43,854 nt of DNA from an uncultured Bacteroidota bacterium (GCA_913055845.1 CAJXKO010000013.1:1-43854), one strand, 5' to 3'; positions 7,694 to 16,936 are shown, counted from the first letter of the stretch. Translations and numbers: made by a program. Notes: generated by a model from the sequence alone, not told the origin.

Positions 7694-10600
7694 ATGTCCC
7701 TCTATTCCCTCAGCATTCGCCGGCCCGTTCTGTCGACGGTGTTCGCGCTGCTCATCATGATTTTCGGGGCGGTGGGTTTCTACTTCCTGGGCGTGCGCGA
7801 GTACCCCGCCGTGGACCCGCCCATCATTAGTGTTACCACCCAGTACCGCGGGGCCAACGCCGACGTAATCGACTCGCAGATCACCGAGCCGCTGGAGGAG
7901 CAGATTAACGGCATCGATGGCATCCGCACCATCGAGTCGGTGAGCCGGCAGGGGCGCTCGACCGTCACGGTGGAGTTCGACCTGGGGGCCGATCTCGAAC
8001 GGGCGGCCAATGACGTGCGCGAGCGGGTGAGCCGCGCCCAACAGCAGCTCCCGCCCGACGCTGAGCCGCCCAGCGTCTCAAAGTCCGACGCCAGCGCGCC
8101 GCCAATTGTCTTTCTGAATATCAAGTCGGACACGCGGAGCCTGATGGAGCTCACGGAGATTGCCGATAAGCGCTTCAAAGAGCGGCTTCAGACCATCGAG
8201 GGGGTGAGCCGTGTCGACATTTGGGGGGAGAAGACCTATTCGATGCGCCTCCAGCTCGATCCCCAGCAGCTCGCGGCCTACAACTTGACGCCGCTTGACG
8301 TGCGCCGCGCGCTCGACCGCTCGAATGTAGAGCTTCCATCCGGGCGCATTGAGGGGAAAACGATCGAGCTTACGGTACGGACGAAGAGCCGTTTAGAGAC
8401 CGTTGAGGAGTTCAATTCGCTCATCCTGAAGCAGAGTGAGAGCGGGCAGACCGTGCGGCTGGAGGACGTGGGGAAGGCCGACATTGCGCCGCTCAACCAG
8501 CGGACGCTCCTGCAGCGGGACGGCGTGCCCATGGTGGGGGTCGTCCTGCGTCCCCTTCCCGGCGCCAACTACATCGACATCGTCGATGAATTCTACAACC
8601 GGCTCGACCGCATCCGGTCCGACCTGCCCAGCGACCTGGAACTCGGCATCGGGTTCGATAACACCGAGCCCATCCGTGATAGCATCAGCGAGGTGCAGCA
8701 GACGATCTTCATCGCGTTTCTCCTCGTGGTGCTTATCATCTTCCTGTTCCTACGCGACTGGCGGTCCACGTTGATTCCGCTGGTGGTGGTGCCCATCGCC
8801 CTCATCGGGTCGTTCTTTGTGATGTACGCGATGGGCTTCTCCATCAACGTGCTCACCCTGTTGGCGCTGGTGCTGGCCATTGGGCTGGTGGTGGACGACG
8901 CCATCGTGGTGCTGGAGAACATCTACGCCAAGATTGAGGAGGGGAAAGAGCCCATCGTGGCGGGCCTGGAGGGGACGCGCGAGATTTTCTTTGCCGTCGT
9001 GGCGACCTCCGTGTCGCTCGTTATCATCTTCACGCCCATCATCTTTATGGGCGGCCTCACGGGGCAGCTGTTCAAGGAGTTTGGGGTGGTGATTGCGGGG
9101 GCGGTGGCGTTCTCCTCGTTCGTGGCGCTCACGCTTACGCCCATGCTGTCCACGCGCCTCCTGAAGCAGCGGGAGCAGAAGCCGTGGGTCTACCGCAAGA
9201 CCGAGCCCTTCTTTGAGGCGCTCACCGACGCGTACCGTCGCTCCCTGGAGTCCTTTATGGAATATCGGTGGATGGCCTTCGTCATCATGGCCGGGTGTGC
9301 AGCGCTCATCGCAATGTTTCACTTCACGCTGCCGCAGCAGCTGGCGCCGCTGGAGGACCGGAGCCTCGTGCGCATCAGCACAACGGCCCGAGAAGGAGCC
9401 ACCTACGACTACATGAGCGGGTACGTAGACAAGATGTACCAGGCGCTCAACGAAACCATTCCGGACAAGCACCAGCGTGCCACCATCTCGGTTACCTCCC
9501 CGGGCTTTGGGGCAGCCAGCTCGGTGAACTCGGCGTTCATGTTCACGCGATTGGTCCCGCCGTCCGAGCGCGATGTCTCGCAAATGCAGTACGCCGACAG
9601 CCTGCAGGCGGCCTTCGGGGAGCTGGAAGGGGCGCGCACGTTTGTCTCGCAGGAGCCGACAATTTCGGTGGGCGGAGGGGGCGGTAGCCTCCCGGTGCAG
9701 TACGTCCTACAGACGTCCAGTGTCGAAAATCTCCGCGAGACGCTGCCGGAGTTTCTGCAAGAGGCGCGCGCTCAGGAAGAACTCGCCTTCGTGGACGTGA
9801 ACCTGAAGTTCAACAAGCCCGAGCTGCAGGTGGAGATCGACCGTGCGAAGGCCAACAATATCGGCGTCTCCCCGCTCGACGTAGCGCAGACCTTGCAACT
9901 GGCGCTGGCAGAGCAGCGTGTGGGCTTCTTTGTGCGGGACGGAGAGCAACGGGAGATTATCGCGTCGGCCAACGAGGAAAGCCGCGACGAGCCCATCGAC
10001 TTGACGAGCCTCTACGTGCGTTCGTCGAGCGGGGAACCGGTGCCGCTGGATAACCTCGTGTCGGTGAGCGAACAGGCCACGCCGCCGCAGCTCTTCCGGT
10101 TCAACCGTTACATGTCGGCCACCGTGAGTGCCCGTCCCGCATCCGGTAGCACAATCGAGGACGGCATCAACGCGATGGACCGCGTGGCGGAGGACGTGCT
10201 GGGACCGTCCTTTACGACGGCGCTCTCGGGGCAGTCGCGTGACTTCCAGGAGACCTCCAACCAGCTGCTATATGTCTTCGGCCTGGCGCTGTTGCTCATC
10301 TACCTTGTGTTGGCGGCCCAGTTCGAGAGCTTCCGAGATCCGCTCATCATCCTCTTCACCGTGCCGCTGGCGCTGGCGGGCGCCATGCTGTTCCTCTGGT
10401 ACTTCAACCAGTCGATCAACATCTTCAGCCAGATCGGCATGGTGATGCTGATTGGGCTGGTGGCGAAGAATGGCATCTTGATTGTCGAGTTTGCGAACCA
10501 GCGCAAGGCGGCGGGGCTCTCCATCCGCGAAGCCATTGAGGAAGCGGCCGCGGTGCGCTTCCGGCCCATCCTCATGACGGCGCTTTCCACCATCCTTGGC

Positions 10601-10840
10601 GTGCTCCCCATCGCGCTGGCACTAGGGGCCGGGGCCGAGAGCCGCATGCCGATGGGGATCGCGGTCATCGGTGGGCTTCTCGTGGGCACGATCTTCTCGC
10701 TCTACGTGATTCCCGCCACGTACACCTACCTCACGAGTGAGGACGCCGGGCCGGTGCTCGTGGGAGGCGACGGAGCCGCGGCCGGCGATGGACTGCCCGA
10801 GGCGGAGGGGGCGACGCAACAGCAGGTGGCGTCTTCGTAG
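7694..10840 (+). CDS. RND multidrug efflux permease (HAE-1/AcrB-like)
   Basis: Encodes 1048 residues, the standard length of the HAE-1 family of proton-driven trimeric pumps. It starts MSLYSLSIRRPVLSTVFALL with transmembrane helix 1. The periplasmic start EYPAVDPPIISV and the first porter domain follow. Around residue 400, helix 4 carries GLVVDDAIVVLENI, whose adjacent Asp pair is the proton relay of AcrB (D407/D408). The second half repeats the pattern (VMLIGLVAKNGILIVEFANQ). Twelve membrane segments and two large periplasmic loops are evident. It would expel drugs, bile-like amphiphiles or dyes through the TolC-like protein encoded downstream. Substrate range cannot be read from sequence. 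The ATG at 7694 is preferred, as the upstream in-frame extension translates the repeat element. Confidence 0.95.
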   Translation: MSLYSLSIRRPVLSTVFALLIMIFGAVGFYFLGVREYPAVDPPIISVTTQYRGANADVIDSQITEPLEEQINGIDGIRTIESVSRQGRSTVTVEFDLGADLERAANDVRERVSRAQQQLPPDAEPPSVSKSDASAPPIVFLNIKSDTRSLMELTEIADKRFKERLQTIEGVSRVDIWGEKTYSMRLQLDPQQLAAYNLTPLDVRRALDRSNVELPSGRIEGKTIELTVRTKSRLETVEEFNSLILKQSESGQTVRLEDVGKADIAPLNQRTLLQRDGVPMVGVVLRPLPGANYIDIVDEFYNRLDRIRSDLPSDLELGIGFDNTEPIRDSISEVQQTIFIAFLLVVLIIFLFLRDWRSTLIPLVVVPIALIGSFFVMYAMGFSINVLTLLALVLAIGLVVDDAIVVLENIYAKIEEGKEPIVAGLEGTREIFFAVVATSVSLVIIFTPIIFMGGLTGQLFKEFGVVIAGAVAFSSFVALTLTPMLSTRLLKQREQKPWVYRKTEPFFEALTDAYRRSLESFMEYRWMAFVIMAGCAALIAMFHFTLPQQLAPLEDRSLVRISTTAREGATYDYMSGYVDKMYQALNETIPDKHQRATISVTSPGFGAASSVNSAFMFTRLVPPSERDVSQMQYADSLQAAFGELEGARTFVSQEPTISVGGGGGSLPVQYVLQTSSVENLRETLPEFLQEARAQEELAFVDVNLKFNKPELQVEIDRAKANNIGVSPLDVAQTLQLALAEQRVGFFVRDGEQREIIASANEESRDEPIDLTSLYVRSSSGEPVPLDNLVSVSEQATPPQLFRFNRYMSATVSARPASGSTIEDGINAMDRVAEDVLGPSFTTALSGQSRDFQETSNQLLYVFGLALLLIYLVLAAQFESFRDPLIILFTVPLALAGAMLFLWYFNQSINIFSQIGMVMLIGLVAKNGILIVEFANQRKAAGLSIREAIEEAAAVRFRPILMTALSTILGVLPIALALGAGAESRMPMGIAVIGGLLVGTIFSLYVIPATYTYLTSEDAGPVLVGGDGAAAGDGLPEAEGATQQQVASS

Positions 10841-10877
10841 GGAGGCTTCAGTGTTGCGTATTGCGTAGTGCGTATCT

Positions 10878-10956
10878 GATGCGTGAAACGTGATACGTGA
10901 GGCTGCCTCCAACCATCGATCACGCATCACTTCTCACGCATCACGTTTCACGCGTC
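10878..10956. repeat. Intergenic palindromic repeat, copy C (best copy)
   Basis: The left arm at 10878-10902 begins GATGCGTGAAACGTGATACG. The right arm at 10932-10956 is its reverse complement at 22 of 25 positions. A further GATCACGCATCAC at 10918-10930 adds a second partial right arm. It lies between pump and channel genes, ending just before the tolC ATG. As mRNA it would form a long hairpin. Confidence 0.8.
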
Positions 10957-10962
10957 CCGTAC

Positions 10963-12321
10963 ATGATCCCTCGTGTTCGTCTCGTCCCGGGCCTTTTCCT
11001 CCTCGTCGGGGCGGTGCTCGTGCCGTCGCTTGCGCAGGCCCAACAGTCGGAGGCCCGCGACACCCTCCGCCTTGATGCCGCCGTTCAGCGCGCCCTCGAC
11101 AAAAACCAGCAGGCCCAGATTGCTCGACGACAGGCCGACATTGCCGAGAACAACGTCTCGCTCGGCAACGCAGGCTTTCTGCCGACGCTCACCGGGCAGG
11201 CCGGGTACTCCGAGACGGTTTCGTCGTCCGATCAGACCTTCCTCGACGGGCAGACTCAGAACACGGACGGAGCGACGACCACCCAGACCACCGCCGAGGC
11301 CAACCTGCGGTGGACGGTCTTCGATGGCCTGCGCCCGTACGCCACGTACAATCGCCTCGGGGCCGAGCGCGACCGGCAGGCGGCCGCCACGATGGAAGAA
11401 ATTGAGGCGCTAGTGGCGGACGTCATTGATGGGTACTACGATGTGGCGCGCCAGCAACAGCAACTCGACGTACTGCGGGAGGCAGCCTCCATCTCCCGCG
11501 AGCGCCTGCGCATCGTGGAGACGCGGCGCGAGTTAGGCTCGGCGTCGGATTTGGAGGTACGGCAGGCCCGTGTGGACCTCAACGCCGACTCGGCGGCGGT
11601 GCTACGCCAGCAAACCGCTCTCGTAAACGCGAAAACCCAGCTCAACCAGCTCCTGGGCCGCTCTGGCGACGCGCCGATCCGCTACGCCGTTACGTCGTCG
11701 ATTGATGTCGACACGAGCCTCGGCTACCAGCCCCTCCAGAAAACGGCCCTCCAGGAAAGCCCGGCGCTCGCCCAGGCCCGCCAGGCCCTGCAGGCGGCTC
11801 GGGCAGCCACCCGTGAGGCCCGCGCGGACTTCTTTCCCACCGTCGACCTCACTGCTGGCTACGGCTACTCACAGCTCGATGCCGAGAGCGGCTTCCTGCA
11901 GGAGAGCACCAGCACTGACCTCACGTACGGTATATCCCTCACCTTCGATCTGTTCGACGGCCTCAACCGATGGCGGCGCCGGCAGAACGCGCAGATTCGC
12001 ACCACCAATGCCCGCCTCGCTGTTCAGGACGTGCGCTCCCGCCTCACGACCGAGCTGACGAGCGCCTACGAGCGGTACCAGAACCGGCTCCGGCTCGTGC
12101 AGCTGGAGCAGCAAAATCTGAGTGCCGTGCAGGCCAACGTCGACGTCGCGCTGAGGCAGTTCGAGGTGGGCACCATCACGAGTGTGGAACTGCGCGAGGT
12201 CCAAGAGCAGTTCATTCAGGCGGAGAGTCGCCTCCTCACCGCCCAGTTCGAGGCGAAGCGGGCCGAGGTGGAGCTCCTCCGCCTGAGCGGGCAGTTGCTT
12301 AGGCGGTATGAAGGACGGTAG
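10963..12321 (+). CDS. TolC-family outer membrane efflux protein
   Basis: Encodes 452 residues. A cleavable signal peptide (MIPRVRLVPGLFLLVGAVLVPSLAQA, cut after AQA) leads into two OEP repeats. Each has long amphipathic helices rich in Ala/Gln/Arg/Glu (for example AALQAARAATREARADFFPTV) and beta segments such as LTAGYGYSQLDAESG and GISLTFDLFDGLNRWRR. This is the trimeric channel that completes the RND pump across the outer membrane. The ATG at 10963 is selected because it gives an immediate signal peptide; an upstream in-frame start would translate the palindromic repeat. Third gene of the efflux operon, followed by a terminator hairpin before the convergent hisG. Confidence 0.93.
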   Translation: MIPRVRLVPGLFLLVGAVLVPSLAQAQQSEARDTLRLDAAVQRALDKNQQAQIARRQADIAENNVSLGNAGFLPTLTGQAGYSETVSSSDQTFLDGQTQNTDGATTTQTTAEANLRWTVFDGLRPYATYNRLGAERDRQAAATMEEIEALVADVIDGYYDVARQQQQLDVLREAASISRERLRIVETRRELGSASDLEVRQARVDLNADSAAVLRQQTALVNAKTQLNQLLGRSGDAPIRYAVTSSIDVDTSLGYQPLQKTALQESPALAQARQALQAARAATREARADFFPTVDLTAGYGYSQLDAESGFLQESTSTDLTYGISLTFDLFDGLNRWRRRQNAQIRTTNARLAVQDVRSRLTTELTSAYERYQNRLRLVQLEQQNLSAVQANVDVALRQFEVGTITSVELREVQEQFIQAESRLLTAQFEAKRAEVELLRLSGQLLRRYEGR

Positions 12322-12332
12322 GCGGGGAGCGA

Positions 12333-12355
12333 GGACACATCGGCGTTCGATGTCC
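12333..12355. terminator. Bidirectional hairpin between tolC-like gene and hisG
   Basis: ACATCG and CGATGT form a perfect 6-bp stem around GCGTT, extended by GGA/TCC with a two-base bulge. The following CCCTTTCC is only weakly T-rich. The convergent arrangement supports a terminator role for both strands. Confidence 0.55.
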
Positions 12356-12387
12356 CTTTCCGGTGCTTCCTCCCCCACCCCCGCGTG

Positions 12388-13239
12388 CTAGATGCGACAG
12401 GTGCGGATGTCGGTAATAATGATGCCGCGGGCGTCGAGCTCCGTGAGCTCATCCATTACCTCGTTGACTGAGTCGCGCTCGATCATGGCCTTCACGGCTA
12501 CCCACCCCTCCTTGCTAAGCGGGGAGACGGTGGGGGACTCGATGCCGGGCGTAATCTCGCGGGCCTCCGGCAGGTTTTTCTTCGGCAGGTCGTACTCCAC
12601 CACCACGTACTCACGGGCCACGATGATGCCCTCTACACGCTCCGCGAAGCGTTGGGCGGCCTCCTTCTCCATGGTCCTGCCGTTTTGGGCCACCAGCACC
12701 GCCTCTGTGTTCAGGATGGGATCCCCGATGGTCTTGAGACCCGCTTCGTCGATGGTGCGGCCTGTTTGCACCACGTCCGCAATCACGTCGGCCACGCCGA
12801 GCTGGATAGAGATTTCCACCGCGCCGTCCAGCGAGATCACGCGGGCGTCCACGCTGCGCGTCTCCAGGTCGCGGCGGACGAGGGTGTCGTAGGAGGTCGC
12901 GATGCGGGTCTCGTCTGTAAAGTCGTCCGGCGTGAGGTCCGTCGACTTGGGGGCCGCGTAGCAGAAGCGAGCCGCGCCAAAGCCGAGGTCCAGGACGTGC
13001 GTCACGTCGGCCCCGCTGTCGTACGTAAGGTCGAGCCCAGTGACGCCCAGGTCAATGATGCCCTTGCTCACGTACGTGGCAATGTCCCGAGGACGCAAGA
13101 AGACGAACTCGACGCCGTGGTCGGGGTCGCGCACAGAGAGTTCACGGCCCCGACGGCGGCAGTGATAGCCGGCCTCGTCGGCCAAGTCCACGGCCCCGTC
13201 CGCCAGGGCGCCTTTGTTGGGAAGAGCAATCTGTAGCAT
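12388..13239 (-). CDS. hisG: ATP phosphoribosyltransferase, long form
   Basis: Encodes 283 residues catalysing the first step of histidine synthesis, joining ATP and PRPP. The N-terminus LQIALPNKGALADGA is typical. The PRPP-binding region is around DVIADVVQTGRTIDEAGL. The last ~75 residues (VSPLSKEGWVAVKAMIERDSVNEVMDELTELDARGIIITDIRTCRI) form the ACT-like regulatory domain of long HisG. It should therefore be hexameric, feedback-inhibited by histidine and independent of HisZ. The ATG at 13239 is chosen; another in-frame ATG lies four codons upstream. It follows hisE on the same strand; the other his genes are not in the window. Confidence 0.95.
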   Translation of the reverse strand: MLQIALPNKGALADGAVDLADEAGYHCRRRGRELSVRDPDHGVEFVFLRPRDIATYVSKGIIDLGVTGLDLTYDSGADVTHVLDLGFGAARFCYAAPKSTDLTPDDFTDETRIATSYDTLVRRDLETRSVDARVISLDGAVEISIQLGVADVIADVVQTGRTIDEAGLKTIGDPILNTEAVLVAQNGRTMEKEAAQRFAERVEGIIVAREYVVVEYDLPKKNLPEAREITPGIESPTVSPLSKEGWVAVKAMIERDSVNEVMDELTELDARGIIITDIRTCRI

Positions 13240-13343
13240 CAAGCGGTGCAATTGGTGATGAGCGAAAGTGGCTTCGGGCTCGGGGCTTGGGACCGGAGGG
13301 ATAGAACAGACTATGAGTCCCGGATCTCCGTGCTCCCGTGCAG

Positions 13344-13607
13344 TTACAGATGTTCGTACACGTCTTCAAGATCAAGGTCGCACGCAATCATGAGGACCTG
13401 AAGATGATACAGGAGCTGCGAGATCTCCTCGGCGGTACGGTCGGTCCCCTCGTGCTCGGCGGCCATCCACACCTCCCCCGCCTCCTCTAGTACCTTCTTG
13501 CCGATTGCGTGCCGGCCCTCATTGACAGCCGCCACGGTTCCGGAATCGGGATCTTGGCGGGCCACCTTGTCGGTGAGCTCGTCGAATAGTTCCTCAAAGC
13601 GCTTCAT
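13344..13607 (-). CDS. hisE: Phosphoribosyl-ATP pyrophosphatase
   Basis: Encodes 87 residues, an all-alpha MazG-like enzyme for the second step of histidine synthesis, hydrolysing phosphoribosyl-ATP to phosphoribosyl-AMP. Recognisable parts are [17 protein letters not shown], whose Glu residues bind magnesium, and [14 protein letters not shown]. It is a free-standing enzyme rather than the HisI-HisE fusion of many bacteria. It lies 104 bases upstream of hisG on the same strand, so the two are probably cotranscribed. No histidine-codon leader peptide was found in the 230 bases upstream. Confidence 0.93.
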   Translation of the reverse strand: MKRFEELFDELTDKVARQDPDSGTVAAVNEGRHAIGKKVLEEAGEVWMAAEHEGTDRTAEEISQLLYHLQVLMIACDLDLEDVYEHL

Positions 13608-13839
13608 GGGCGACGGGGACGGTGGAGGGAAAGAAGGTACATAGCATACGGGAGGGATCTGGCGGGCGAAACGACTTCTGCGGTGATTTCTAAAGAATTC
13701 AGTCCATGGATGAGGCCTGCGGAGCGTAAAAATTCCGAAAGGGGGCGTCGAGAAACCTGGACGTTCTGGACCGGCCTTCGTATACTTGCAGGCGAATTGT
13801 CCCGCAGTTCTCGGAATGTAAACGCGATCCCTCCTCCAT

Positions 13840-14439
13840 ATGTCTCAGCTCCTTTCACTCCGCTCCCCATACACGGCTCTCGTTGATCGACTTCGGGGAG
13901 AACGCGCCTCGGTTTTGCTCCAGGCAGTGGGCGTCGTCGGATTTGCTCTGCTGACGGCCCTCGCGGCCAAGGTGCAATTTCGCATCTATCTGTGGGAGGT
14001 GCCGATTACGCTGCAGACGGCGGCGGTCTACGCCAGCGGGCTCTACCTGGGCTGGCGCAACGGCCTGTTTGCGCAGGCCCTATACCTGATGCTCGGGTTC
14101 TTTCTGCCGGTCTTTGCGGGGGACGGATATGGGGTGGGCTATCTCTTCGGCGTGGCCTCGGCGGGCTACCTGCTCTCGTATCCGGCCGCCGCGGCGGTGA
14201 TCGGAGCCCTCTCGAGGCGGTGGAAGGCCTTCTCGGGAAGCACCCTGGCTTCTATGGTGGGGGCAGCCATCATCTTCACATGTGGCGTCGTGTGGCTGCA
14301 CTACGCGGCCGGGCATGGCTCCTGGATGGAGTCGATTGACAAAGGATTCCTCCGATTCGCGGTCATTGACCTCATAAAGGTGCTTGGCGTAGGACTCCTC
14401 TACAGTGGGACGCGCTCCTTGACGCGGGGAGAGACGTAG
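13840..14439 (+). CDS. bioY: Biotin transporter substrate-binding subunit (BioY family)
   Basis: Encodes 199 residues with about six hydrophobic segments. The BioY features are [51 protein letters not shown], with the conserved P-x-T-x-Q and short helical turns. It captures biotin at the membrane and works as an ECF-type S component; energising ATPase and T subunits are not adjacent, so they may be shared or absent. The ATG at 13840 is the first Met of the frame. It is divergent from hisE, and a TATACTTG box at 13781-13788 resembles the Bacteroidetes-type -7 element with one mismatch. Confidence 0.9.
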   Translation: MSQLLSLRSPYTALVDRLRGERASVLLQAVGVVGFALLTALAAKVQFRIYLWEVPITLQTAAVYASGLYLGWRNGLFAQALYLMLGFFLPVFAGDGYGVGYLFGVASAGYLLSYPAAAAVIGALSRRWKAFSGSTLASMVGAAIIFTCGVVWLHYAAGHGSWMESIDKGFLRFAVIDLIKVLGVGLLYSGTRSLTRGET

Positions 14440-14546
14440 CCGACGGCAGGGGGACGCCTGAACGGAGGACTTGTTGGGGCCGAGGACTAATCAAGTCAAA
14501 AATTCCCCCGGCCGCCGTGCCGGAGGAGATCGGCGACAAGGCGAGG

Positions 14547-14741
14547 TTATAGCTTGTCGAGATCGATTTTCTCCTTGATGGCCTTGTAGGTGTCCCACGA
14601 GATGAGTACGGCGTGGGGCTCATTATTCTTCTGGATCAGTACGCCGTTGCGAGCCGACTGGACCTGGTCAATCAGATCGGAGGTCTCCGATCGCAACTCC
14701 GTGATGGTGGCAACGGCGTCTACGCCTTCGGTGTTGTACAT
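14547..14741 (-). CDS. Orphan antitoxin of the Phd/YefM family
   Basis: Encodes 64 residues. The N-terminal half, VATITELRSETSDLIDQVQSARNGVLIQKNNEPHAVLISWDTYKAI, is the classic Phd/YefM DNA-binding fold. Such proteins neutralise a RelE-, Doc- or PIN-type toxin and repress their own operon. No toxin gene follows: only about 107 bases separate it from the convergent bioY stop. A decayed minus-strand frame lies upstream (see rejected items). It may be a solitary regulator or the survivor of a broken module. The ATG at 14741 gives a seven-residue lead; a GTG at codon 10 is an alternative start. Confidence 0.8.
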   Translation of the reverse strand: MYNTEGVDAVATITELRSETSDLIDQVQSARNGVLIQKNNEPHAVLISWDTYKAIKEKIDLDKL

Positions 14742-15070
14742 CGTTGGGTACTGAGCATTGCTCGCGAGGCATGAGGGTCCTGCCTAAGGAGGGGCATCAG
14801 GACATTCAGAGGAGGGTAGGTGTTCGGAGTCGCTTACCGATTCGTACGGGCCTCTGGACGATTTCCCCTAAGACGTCCCGCGATGCAGAGGAACCGGTCC
14901 ATGTAGGCGTCGGCGATCGGAGTGGCATACGCTAACCTCCACACGTTTCCCTGGAGGGAACCGCGTTCTTTCAGGAAAAGATCCGAAAAACGGGGGCATT
15001 TCGGAAAGAAAGTGAGGGACGAGTTCGTCGGCGAGTTTGGAGAGTCATTTCCTGGACTTTCGACGCACTC
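14742..15070. other. Gene-poor gap between antitoxin and GGCT-like gene
   Basis: No convincing gene is seen in these 329 bases. A 63-codon plus-strand frame (14744-14935) has no family features. A minus-strand frame of about 65 codons (roughly 14800-14995) contains a helix-like stretch but no good start. Close to the downstream gene are two TTTCGGA-type words (14987-15005), possibly promoter elements. Confidence 0.5.
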
Positions 15071-15469
15071 ATGTCTGTCTCACCCCTGCATCTGGCAACG
15101 TACGGCACCCTCATGCAGGCGTTCGGGGGATGCAGCCGCCTGGGCATAGCGGATCGTGTATCGGTTGTGGGCACGTGCTGCTTTGAGGGAGTGCTATACG
15201 ACCTGGGATCGTTTCCTGGGGCGGTGCCTGGCGAGAACATCGTGTACGGTGAGCTTCTGCGCCTTCATGATCCGCGGGTATGGTCTATCCTGGATCAATA
15301 CGAGGGATACGATGCGGACCGTGAGGCGGACTCCCTGTTTGTTCGACGGCAGGTCGACCTGCGGGCGCCCCCCGAGCGGGCGGCCTGGGTGTACTGGTTC
15401 AATGGACGTCCGGATGGGGAGCGGATCGCGTCGGGGGACTGGGCGAGGTACAACGGAGGCAGTCCCTAA
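15071..15469 (+). CDS. Gamma-glutamylcyclotransferase-like protein (AIG2/GGCT fold)
   Basis: Encodes 132 residues. The N-terminal motif ATYGTLM is the YGTL signature of the GGCT fold, and ILDQYEGYD supplies the conserved downstream acidic/Tyr positions, with the Glu of YEGY as the likely catalytic acid. Members cleave gamma-glutamyl compounds to 5-oxoproline, or act on gamma-glutamylamines; the substrate here is undetermined. It is a single gene, convergent with xseB 240 bases away. The ATG at 15071 starts just before the first beta strand. Confidence 0.85.
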   Translation: MSVSPLHLATYGTLMQAFGGCSRLGIADRVSVVGTCCFEGVLYDLGSFPGAVPGENIVYGELLRLHDPRVWSILDQYEGYDADREADSLFVRRQVDLRAPPERAAWVYWFNGRPDGERIASGDWARYNGGSP

Positions 15470-15708
15470 TCCCCTCCAACACCCTCCTTATTTCGAATCA
15501 CTGGGGCCCACTGCGCTGAACGGACAGGTCTTTGGGGGCGACGGATGGGCCTCTGAGTCCAAGGGGGGCGGCAGTCCGGCCCTGGGTTGGTTGGCGTCGG
15601 CCCGTTTCGTCAGGAACCTCCAAGGGCCGCTGGGCACCCGAGGCTGGACGGTTTGCCCGCCGACAGTCATAGGGATAGACGAGCCCTCGAGAGCGTCTCC
15701 CAGGGGAA

Positions 15709-15921
15709 TCAAGAGCCCTCGTCGATCGATAGTTCGCTCATGCGCTGTTCCGCGTCTTCGAGCCGGTCGAGGCATTCGTTGGCCAGGGCCACGCCTTCTT
15801 CGTAGGCGTCGAGGGCCTCCTCGAGGGCCGGAGGATCGTCCTCGAGAGTGTCGACAATTTCTTCGAGGCGCTCCAAGGTGTCCTCGAACGAGCGGTCGGG
15901 GGAGGTCGAGGAGTCGGACAT
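15709..15921 (-). CDS. xseB: Exodeoxyribonuclease VII small subunit
   Basis: Encodes 70 residues: FEDTLERLEEIVDTLEDDPPALEEALDAYEEGVALANECLDRLEDAEQRM is the standard small-subunit helical hairpin. It binds the XseA large subunit, encoded at 18278-19519, to form the nuclease that trims single-stranded DNA. The two genes are often adjacent; here they are about 2.4 kb apart with an SDR gene on the opposite strand between. The ATG at 15921 is used, because the upstream in-frame extension (VLCALLFVSLLSPP) looks like a chance hydrophobic stretch. No gene was recognised in the 240 bases downstream. Confidence 0.92.
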   Translation of the reverse strand: MSDSSTSPDRSFEDTLERLEEIVDTLEDDPPALEEALDAYEEGVALANECLDRLEDAEQRMSELSIDEGS

Positions 15922-16162
15922 AGGTGGAGAGAGCAGAGAGACAAACAGGAGAGCGCACAGTACCAAGACGCCGCCAAGGCTTCGGTTCCGCTTGGTTCGC
16001 GATCCGGGCGACGAGGCCGCGAAGGGGAGGGCGTAGGCGGAGTCCCTGTCCAGATGCCTTGAAACCCTTCTCAGTCCAGGGCGCAGAATGGACGGTGGGC
16101 CCAGAAGTGCCTATCCTGTGCGTGTTCGGACAGACTCTCTCACCAGTTCTCTCTTCGAAGCC

Positions 16163-16936
16163 ATGGATCTTGGACTCGACGGCCGCACCGCCATTGTCAC
16201 GGGGGCGAGCCGGGGCATCGGCAAGTATATCGCCCTGGAATTGGCCCGTGAGGGCTGTCACATCGCCATCTGTGCACGCACCGAGGCGGACCTCGAAGAC
16301 GCGGCGGAGGAAATCCGTGCGGAAGGGGCCGAGGTGCTGGCCCTTCCGATGGACGTGACGGAGGCGGGAGAGCCGGAGCGTCTGGTGCAGGAGACAGCCG
16401 ATCGGTTCGGGCGCATCGACATCTACGTGGGCAATGTAGGGGGGAACCGCCGGGGGGACTTTGAGGAACTCTCCGACGAGGACTGGGACGATCTCATCAA
16501 CCTCAACTTCATGTCGCACGTCCGCGTGAGTCGGGCCGCTATTCCGCACATGAAGGAGGTCGACGGCGCGTCGATCTGCTATATTTCCTCCATCTTCGGC
16601 CGTGAGTTGGGAGGGGGCGGGTTGTCGCTCTACAATACCACCAAGTCGGCCCTCATTAGCGTGAGCAAGGTGATGGCCCAGGAGCTTGCCCCTGAAATTC
16701 GGGTCAACAGCGTGGCACCGGGGTCCATTCGCTTTCCGGGGGGCAGCTGGGATCAGCGCGTGAACGAGAAGCCCGACGAGATGGCGCAGTTCGTCGAAGA
16801 AAACATCGCCATCGGGCGCTTTGGGCGGGCCGAGGAGGTGGCGGACACCGTGACGTACCTGTGCTCCGAGCGTGCCAGCCTTATCACGGGGGCCTGTCTC
16901 AACGTCGACGGCGGGCAGAGCCACTCGCTGATCTGA
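16163..16936 (+). CDS. Short-chain dehydrogenase/reductase (FabG-like SDR)
   Basis: Encodes 257 residues of a classical SDR. The NAD(P) loop is TGASRGIG near residue 14, followed by NVGG (the NAG-type motif). The catalytic Ser is in YISSIFG and the Tyr-x3-Lys is YNTTK. The C-terminus GACLNVDGGQ resembles 3-oxoacyl-ACP reductases. Substrate could be a 3-oxoacyl thioester, a sugar or a steroid-like alcohol; nothing nearby narrows it. The ATG at 16163 directly precedes the first beta strand, while the earlier in-frame ATG at 16088 adds 25 residues unlike the family. It stands alone on the plus strand between xseB and the YjbQ-like gene. Confidence 0.9.
   Translation: MDLGLDGRTAIVTGASRGIGKYIALELAREGCHIAICARTEADLEDAAEEIRAEGAEVLALPMDVTEAGEPERLVQETADRFGRIDIYVGNVGGNRRGDFEELSDEDWDDLINLNFMSHVRVSRAAIPHMKEVDGASICYISSIFGRELGGGGLSLYNTTKSALISVSKVMAQELAPEIRVNSVAPGSIRFPGGSWDQRVNEKPDEMAQFVEENIAIGRFGRAEEVADTVTYLCSERASLITGACLNVDGGQSHSLI

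Noticed and set aside
14744-14935. 63-codon plus-strand ORF downstream of the antitoxin start
   Set aside because: No motif, unlikely composition, and it lies in the divergent promoter gap.
14800-14995. Minus-strand frame containing a helix-like segment (DAYMDRFLCIAGRL) next to the antitoxin, possibly a ParE-like relic
   Set aside because: Only about 65 codons are open, no start is convincing, and the resemblance is too short to call even as a pseudogene.
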